NCBI GenBank assembly: GCA_033980235.1
Contig: CM067067.1
Location: forward strand, 33,676,451-33,740,450
DNA from: Diadema setosum
Lineage: Eukaryota; Echinodermata; Echinoidea; Diadematoida; Diadematidae
Reading direction: 5' to 3'
DNA length: 64,000 bases
Made by a program: the position numbers and the translations under genes. The notes below the pieces were generated by a model. The model saw nothing but the letters and a program-made list of their open reading frames with translations, made no database searches and was not told where the DNA came from. Shown in pieces: positions 11,901 to 20,900 of this stretch. Position 1 is the first letter of the stretch. Each line of letters opens with the position of its first letter.

Positions 11901-14900
11901 ATCCCAAATTGAGATTCGCGTGCATTTTAATTTCGCGAATTTGGCAGTCCATTTTAGATGGATATTTTGACGGAAGTAAATGTTCCCTTGATGAAAGCTA
12001 AGGGCCAAAAAGCAGATAAAAACAGGAGTTTAGTACAATCTAGAACACACACAAGTCATGGCTGCATAACAGAGTAGTTGATATGAGATGCTCTTATGAT
12101 AGTTTGTAGTGATTTAAATAGTAGTAGCTTCCACTATCATGCAAATCAGCAGAAATCTTTCCTTTGATTTCTTGCTTTGTGTAGCTGGGTGCTTTCAGTG
12201 AAAATGACCATTCTTTTTGTTTTAAATATCCCTTGCTCAGCACCTGAGACAGATTGGGGTGGTGGGAAAATTTGTGGAGTTCTTCGGGCCCGGCGTGGCT
12301 CAGCTGTCCATTGCAGACAGAGCGACCATCGCCAACATGTGTCCCGAATACGGCGCCACCGTAGGTTTCTTCCCTATCGACAAAGAGAGCATCGTGTACC
12401 TGAAACAGACAGGTGAGAAACGGGGGTTTGGACAAAAAGAGAGAGCAACGGTGAACTTGAGAAGATTTTGCTGGAAATAGAAAATGTCTTTAGTAATAGC
12501 AGAGTGAAGGTGACATTTTGATCAAGTTGAATCACAGAGGTGTAGTGGGTGCTGCTCTGGGCTCTTTGGCAGAAGATGTGGTGCCCATATCAGAAAGAGG
12601 CTTGCAGTAATTGAAAGTTGCTATAATCATGATTAATATGATGATTAAGCCGTTGAGGACAAGTCCCGAGTATACTCTGGCAGGTGTCTATGGGTAATGT
12701 TTGTTGTAGCAAAATCAGTCCGTCCTCAACGGGTTAAAGTTGCCATGGTAATGACTCCAATACTCAAATTTGATTGGTTGTTCCATGGCTCCTGCCGTAG
12801 ATACTGCTATTATTGCAAACTAATGATTGTTGCAAAGAGGTGCATTAAATAGATCCCAGGAATTTTAGTCCTGCCCTATTCAGTCATCACAAGACAAAGA
12901 TTTCATTGCTGGGGGAATTATGATGGAAGGGCATTTCATAGAACAGAGTTATCACAGGTAAAGCTACCCCGGGGAAATAAGATGGTAAGTATTGCATAAT
13001 TATTATGTTGATAAGTGTTGATATTATTTTGCCAAGTTTTTGAAGATGTTGTTTTCCTTAAAGTTGGTCTAGACATTTCATGGCAGATTTAAGAGCAGGT
13101 GTGGAATATTGAACACTCATTGAATGTGTTGCTGGATGGAATCGTGCAAGTAAAAGTTAGCATCTCTGTAGGAGCTTGCAACAAATATAAGTCATACTTT
13201 GAATTTGTTGAAAGAAAATTAGAATGAAATCCACTTAATGTCAGTTGGAACTGAAGTATTTGATTGTTTGATATCAAATTTGTTTGAGTTGTAATTATGA
13301 TAATTATGGTAAAAGTCTCATCTACCCATGGTTATACTAGCAGTAACACCACTCTTTTTGGCAGCACTGTTATCATTACTTTATACTACCCTTGTATTGC
13401 CAGGTACTCCGTACCTGGTACTTCCAGAGTGCTGTTTAGAAATAACTGTTGTATGTATGCCTTTTCGGATATGAAAAAGATTCAGTATCAGCATAAAACA
13501 TTTAGATAAGTTCTTGTATGCAACAAAATGTGACGAATGTTTCAATGACATAAGTGTATCAGCCTCAAACAACATTAATGACCTTCATTTGCACACTGTT
13601 TATGCTTGCACTGAGTCGAAAAACTCAGAAAAAAAAGTAACTCTTCCGTATTACCACATTCCTGATGAAAATCTTCTTCATCAGGTCGAGATGAGCACAG
13701 GATTAGGTGTATAGAGGCATACCTCAAAGCAACCAAGATGTTCAGGAACTTCAGCAAAGCAGATGAGGATCCCATTTTCTCTCAGGTATGCTGCAATGAT
13801 AATCATTTAGCATATGATGCATCACACGTTACCCAGGGGTACCGTTGTACCCCGGGTACCACGTTGTGTAGGGCCACCTCGCGTCCACTCGAGGACAGCT
13901 GCAGTGAAATGCATGCACTGTGTGTGCATGTACATAGTCATTCCCATGCCACTACATGTTATACTATGCATGCATGGTACGCTGTGCTAGCAATAGTGTG
14001 TGCTTCAGTGCAGTGCAGTGTAGTGGCTAGCTAATTCCCCACTTTTTGGCACCCAGGGTACAACCTAAAAAAAAAAAGAATTAATAATTCAACAAAATGG
14101 CTGATTTTTATTTGGTACCCCGGGATACCAATTACGTCATCATATAGAAAGAGAGCTTGGATCAGTTGATGTTGCGTAGATCCAATACTTCCATACTTTT
14201 GTATTCAACATCTGTTTAACTCGGGTCATTTCATAAACTTTTCTTCAGCTCCACCAATGATTACAGACACGAGGCCGAGTTTAGTTCATAGTTAAATACT
14301 GTATACCCCATATATCTAATGAGTCTAAATTTTCAGGCATTTGAACTTCCTCACGTTTTAGCGAGTGGTTAAAGTCACGATTGTAGAGTAAAGCAATGGA
14401 CAGAGAAATGGACATGTGCATGTCAAATTCATGCCAGGATCAGAGTTATGCTTTCTTTTGTCATAAGCTATGGGAATAATACCTGACTTGAAAAATTCAC
14501 GAAAAATAATATCCCCATGGAATGTACGGCATATATATGCAGTAGTGGTACAGGTGTAGCCCATTAAATGTGAATAGTGCTTCTTGACGATTTGACCTGA
14601 ATGGTGAAAGATACAATTGTTGTTTTTCTGTCAATACTTTCCATGATCATATATTGCAGAATCAGAGAGTGATGTCCGTCATATCAGTATTGTTGTGAGC
14701 ATTGCTAGGCTTCTCTTTGTTTCTCATTTACCACCCTTTCGGGTATAAACCACGTATACAATTTACTAGAGTGTGAGCATGAACAAAAGTTATGCTGAAG
14801 GTCTCTGTTCAATATAAAGCATGTCTTGAACCCTCCATTTTCACTCAAATATCTCTTTTTAAGGCCCCGGTAGTGTGAGGAAACATGGGTGGTCTGATTG

Positions 14901-17900
14901 AATTCACTGCCCACCAGAGGCATTCAAAAAAATCACGAATAGCTCCCATCAGCCATGTACTTTCAGGCTTCTAAGTTTAAGCTCATCGGTGACAGTTGAC
15001 TCGAGATGAGAATCGTCATCTGTGCATGTACAATGTGTACTTACATAGAGATCAGTTATCAAGCTGTCCTCAATTCTTTATTGGGATTCTTTAATACATC
15101 TGAACAAGGTCAGCTCTCCTACACCATGGTGTTCCCATGCTTCCAGGTCCTTTTAAAAAGACAGTAGTACAATCAGCCGCAGTCAGCCAACTTGAGAATT
15201 TGACCGAAACGTTCAATCTTTGTTGAAAGGTGGTAGAGCTGGACCTGGCTACGGTCAACTCGTGCGTGAGCGGGCCAAAGCGCCCCCACGACAAGGTCAT
15301 GGTGAGTGTGATGAAGGATGACTTTCAGCAGTGTCTCGACAACAAGGTGGGCTTCAAGGGCTTCGACATCCCCGCTGACAAGCAATCAACGACTGTACCG
15401 TTTCTCTATGACGGGCAGGAGTACACCCTTAACCATGGTTCTGTTGTCATCGCTGCCATCACCAGCTGTACCAACACTAGCAATCCCTCTGTCATGCTGG
15501 GTGCCGGTGAGTAAATCCATCGATTTAAATTTTATTAATTTTTGCAGTACCGATATGGTTGCCTTCAAAATCCCTTCTTCCTCCCAGCGAACTCTCACGC
15601 CCCCACCCCTCCCCCCCCCCCCCAAAAAAAAAGAAAAAAGAATTGTTGGGACTTTGAACAAGTTGAATTGAATGCATTTAACATCTTCTGATTCATAAGA
15701 TTGGTGCTTAGAAACCTTGAAATATGCTGACTGATGTCATTGGACACAAGTGAGTGGGCACTTGTTGACCCATGATGCCCATTTCCAGGAACTTGTTTCT
15801 TCTTTAACATAACGAAAGGAAGAAATAATGATTTCTTCGAAAGATACAAGAAGATATGTATTTGAAAGAAAACAAAAGACAGAAATGTTCTTGCCATTTT
15901 GATGGTCTGGCATTGGTTTTGCACCAGTCTTTTGCACCTGTCTTTTGCAACAAAATTATTTCCTTATGTGATTGAAAAAAAAATTTCACAGATCAAAACT
16001 AACTATTGATGGTATGTGTTGTACCCTTTCTTGGCCATATCATAGATGTACTCACTTTTGATGATTTTTCATCGCTTGTTCAATATCCATGTAATAACTG
16101 TCCGAGTTTATCATGGTTCTGTTTACAATTTTGTTCTGGACAGGTCTGCTAGCAAAGAAGGCTGTGGAAGCTGGCCTCAGCGTGAAGCCCTACATCAAGA
16201 CCAGTCTAAGCCCAGGCAGTGGGGTGGTCACCTATTACCTCAGGGAGAGCGGAGTCATTCCTTACCTAGAGCAGCTTGGGTAAGCTCCTTGCTCCAAAAT
16301 GGGATGTGCTGGCGGAGTAATAATAATAAAATTCATCTCTTATCTTTTTCTGTGGCATGGAAGATAGCGGAGTGTCTGAGAATGACAGTAGGCAAACTTG
16401 AGGAATTTTGCTGATCATTTGTTTTGATGAATTTGTACAGTGTCGCCCTCATTTCAATTAAAATTGGCATTGTCATAGTGCAGCTATTATTTTCCCACCT
16501 TACCTATTGCAGAGGGCAGCTTTTATCATTTATCGAACGTAAATGTTTGAAGATGCAGGAGCTATGTTTTACATCCTTTATATGTGACCGTGCATCACAA
16601 CACCAACAAAAACTTGCACAACCCAATATGTGAATACTAAAAAAAAAATGAAAAATAAGAAAAAGGGGGGAAAATGGTGAAATGTGTCAACCTATTCAGT
16701 CTTTGCCTGTTGTCTTTTATATTTTCTGAAAAAGCAAATCTTCTACTTTATTTCAAAGTTTGGGAATGTAAAAAAAATGGAAAATTGTATTTTTTTTTTG
16801 CAGTTTTTCTAGCACAACTTTTGGTAGAATAGTGTGATAAGGTATGTCTTGGAGGCCCCTTTCATGTGTTAAATACCCTTTACAAGCTCTTTACTCTCAA
16901 CTCTAATAACTTTTGTACTGCATTAAAAGTTTATATGAATTATAAATAGAATGTGCTTATAGAGTGTGCAGAATTTTGTCGTAATCTGATAATATCTTCA
17001 TTGTCATTTTTGTGGAGTTTTACAATTTTTTAAAAATCCCATTTATTGCAGAGAGCACAGCTTGATGAGATTAAGCGCTTGAATAGACCCTAAACTTCAA
17101 AGCCTCTTTTCTCAGTAAACACTTTTCCAAACTGTGTACATTCTTTTCATTATTTAGATAGGTTAGGAAAGTCCATGCGTGTTAAATTATACCTCATTCT
17201 AAAGCTTAAATAGAGTCTGCTCTTTCAGAATCTGTCCATAACCAAAAATCCATGACTGGAAACTTTTTGGTGTTTTTGTGACACATGGTCACATTATTAT
17301 GCATTTGGTTTTCAAGTAAATATGTTCCTTGTATTTACACAATGTACAATATTTATGTGTCTGTAAAATCATCTCAGAATGCAGTTTTAACAGTGTTATG
17401 CTTTCTTTACACCAGGTTTTACATTGTGGGCTTCGGTTGCATGACGTGTATTGGGAACTCTGGCCCCCTACCTGATGAAGTTGGGCAAGCCATCGAGAAG
17501 GTATGATATTGTAAATCACATCTTGCTGAAACTTTACAGACTTTTTTTTTTCTTGTCTCAGAAGGATAGCAAGCATTGAACACATGACATCTCTGAGCTT
17601 TGAAATGTTGCGTAGATTGAAAAGGAACCTGTCATTCTAAAGTGACAGAATGAATTATGAAAAATGTCATACTCTTTAGCTGCCCAATCGGGCAACCAAA
17701 AGATAGCCTTTTTGAAAATTTGGTGGCCCCGAGCCACCGGGCCACGAAGCCACCGAGCATCTGCTAATGTTGAGCCCTGCTTGTTTTTATATGTTCCTTT
17801 TGTTATTTTAGTAGTTAAAGGGCAAAATATCATTCATAGGAAACGTTATGTCATTGTGTCTCAGTTGAAGATTCAGATGTTGACTGCTCCTCTTGAAAGA

Positions 17901-20900
17901 GGTTTTACATTGCAAAAGAAAGTAAATCTCCTATGTAAAGCTTATGAAAACAAAACTGCAAAGTGCATATTTCAGCAGCCAAATGTATTTTGTTGCCTCC
18001 GTGTATGCCAAATGATTCAGGTATTTGTATGGTGTATCATGTGTGTCGAAGGAAAACAATGATGTTAATCTTTCTCCTAACTTCTTGTAGGGCGACTTGG
18101 TAGCATGTGGTGTGCTGTCAGGGAACCGAAACTTTGAGGGTCGGATCCACCCCCTCACCAGGGCCAATTACCTGGCCTCTCCACCCCTTGTCATAGCGTA
18201 CGCACTGGCTGGACGAGTGACCATTGACTTTGAGAAAGAACCCTTAGGTAAGACCACTACCTGGACATCTGGCATTTTTTATTCGATTAGCATGTATGCT
18301 GTCGTGTCCTACTAGACAGATTTGAGGAACAGAAATAACACTTGTTTGTAATAATGCTAATTGTTGATCAGGACCATTTTGAACTCATTTCCTACAGGAA
18401 CTGTGTGTATGTCGCATTGAGTGTATGGGAGAATTGCAGAGTCTTGAAAACAATACATTGAAGGACCTATGCAATATCAGTGCATGTTGACTTGTGTTGA
18501 TTATGATACCCTCAACATCACTTACATGGCCAAATGAATATCTGAATATGTGACCTATATTTTCAAGTAATTTTCCACTATTTTTCATCAGATTACTTGG
18601 GTATGCCCGCAAAAAACCTGCCAAACCAAGATTCTGTTGATAGGATCACCTATCTGAGCATAACTTGCATGTTTGCATGCAATGTCTTTTGTTAAATTAT
18701 GTGAGTGATATGAAAACATACAAGTTATGCTCAGTTTAGGGGAAGGTGCATTCCATTGTCTTTTGTTAAATCATATTAGTACTTTAGCAGTGATTGACAG
18801 GATCTTGTTTGGCAGATTTTATGAGACTGTGTATCTATCAGTCTTTCTATCTATTTTATCTATCTTCCTGTCTATTTATCAACCTATCAATCTACCTATC
18901 TACTGTACGAGCTGAAATTTTCGCGTACAGATATTTTCGCGAATTGGTCCGTCGAGGACATTTTCGCGTGTTTTTCATTTCGCGGTTGCAAGGGTCTAAC
19001 TGAACTTACTTATTTGCGCGTTGTTATTTTCGCGTGTTGTTATTTTCGCGATTCAAAGGCGATTCACGAAATTCGCAAAAATAAAACCACCGCGAAAATT
19101 TTAGCTCGTACAGTATCTGTCTATCTATCTGTCTGTATGTCTATCTATCTGTCTATCTATATATCTTACTATCTATCTGTCTGTCTCTTTGTTTGTCTAC
19201 AGGTCAGGATGCCGATGGCAAGGATATTTTCCTGATGGACATTTGGCCAACCAGGGCAGAGCTGCAGGAAGTGGAGAAGAAGTATGTCATTCCTTCCATG
19301 TTTGAGGAGGTCTACACAAAGATTGATGTAAGTGGAATTCAGACAATTCCTAATGAAAAATAAGGTATAGTAAGGTCAATTCTCTTTTGATATTGCACAT
19401 CTTGACAAGATAAGACATAGTTATCAAAGCACTGACACCCTGTTCAATTTGCTTGATGTGTATTTTTGCACACAGTGTGTGCAACAGCTTTACTACCTGA
19501 GGAGTGGTCTTCGCCACTGACAATTTGGAGGGCCTAGCCAAATTGATATCCTTGAGTTATCCCCCTCTGCATTACAGGTGAAGGATGACATTAGTGGCAA
19601 TGACACTGGCAATGTCTTCAAAGTCAAAAGTTCTCAAAATTTGGTCAGTCTAAGTGCAAACTTCCTGAAAAACTTCTTGCAAAACTTTTTACAAGACTTC
19701 CTGTTCAAGCAAGGTAAATTTCCCGAACCCCCGCTAATCTTTTCAAAGTTTGTGCAGTCTGAACGTACACAGCTGAAACTTTACAAAGTTTTTCATGTGA
19801 CCATTCCACTTCTTGTTTGCTGTGCCTCCAAAGCTGTTAGATGGTGCGCGCTTTGACCCAAACTTCAAGGACTTATCAAGAACTAAAACTTTAAAAAGTT
19901 TGGCCTCCAATGTGAACAGACAAGCAAACTTCGCAAAGTATTCTCACAGTTAAACTTCATGAAGTTTAGCCAGTGTGACCGTGGCTACACTGGACAAAGT
20001 TTGCAGTTTATCCACAGGTCTAAAGTACTTTCTAATCGTCTTTTTTGTGCCTGCTTTGATGCTGTATGGATTATTTCTTAGGACTAGATAGAGATATCAA
20101 GATATCTTTTCCATATTGTTAAATTCATTGAGTATAATGAGTCATGCAGGTGCAGGTGTCCTCAAAGAGCTTCTTTTGGTGCACAGAACTAATGTATGCA
20201 ATTGTGAAATTGTAGTTAATTCCTCAAGTCACAGGAGTGCAAATTGTCATATTTATACATCCTCAAAAGCAGTAGAGTCGATAAAATCAATTATACTCTG
20301 ATTCAAAATCCTCTGCACGAATACAATTGACAGTAACTAACTCTTCCTCCCACTCTCTGCAATGCCCCCCCCCCCCCTTCCTCCAATGAACAGAAGGGAA
20401 ATGCCAGCTGGAATGCCCTAGAGACATCGGATGACATGCTATATCCCTGGGACCCGAAGTCAACGTACATCAAGTCACCTCCTTTCTTTGAAACAATGGT
20501 ATGTCTGCTTCTTACATTTTGCATTACCTTTTGTGCAGCGCAAAAGCAACATTTGTAGTATGCCCACTTTTAAGTTTTAATTATATTCTTTGTGTATGTC
20601 ATATGCTATTTTTATTAATCCCAAAGAAGAATACAGCTTAAGTATGTTATTACTTGACATTAAAGTGCATCATGCCCTGTGTTTATCATTCCCCTGTTTT
20701 TCAACCAAGGTATGTTTTGTTTTGCATCTGCAATGTTTGGGTGTGCATTAGTATGTTTCTTAATCTGCATATGTGAGCAGTCCTTCATAATCTGTATGTT
20801 CTGTAAATTCAGGACAAACACATGGATGAGACAGAAATCAGAATTTGCCAATATTTTTGTTAAAGATGTGTGCTTTAGTGGAATGCTTGTGTTCACAAGT

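Noticed and set aside
13822..14133. Well-defined MITE with GGTACCCC ends
   Set aside because: Terminal repeats too weak and no target duplication seen; mentioned only within the intron entry.
19578..19700. Exon-like start after ATTACAG in the intron between exons 13 and 14
   Set aside because: Exons 13 and 14 join perfectly without it and it is part of the AACTT-rich repeat block.
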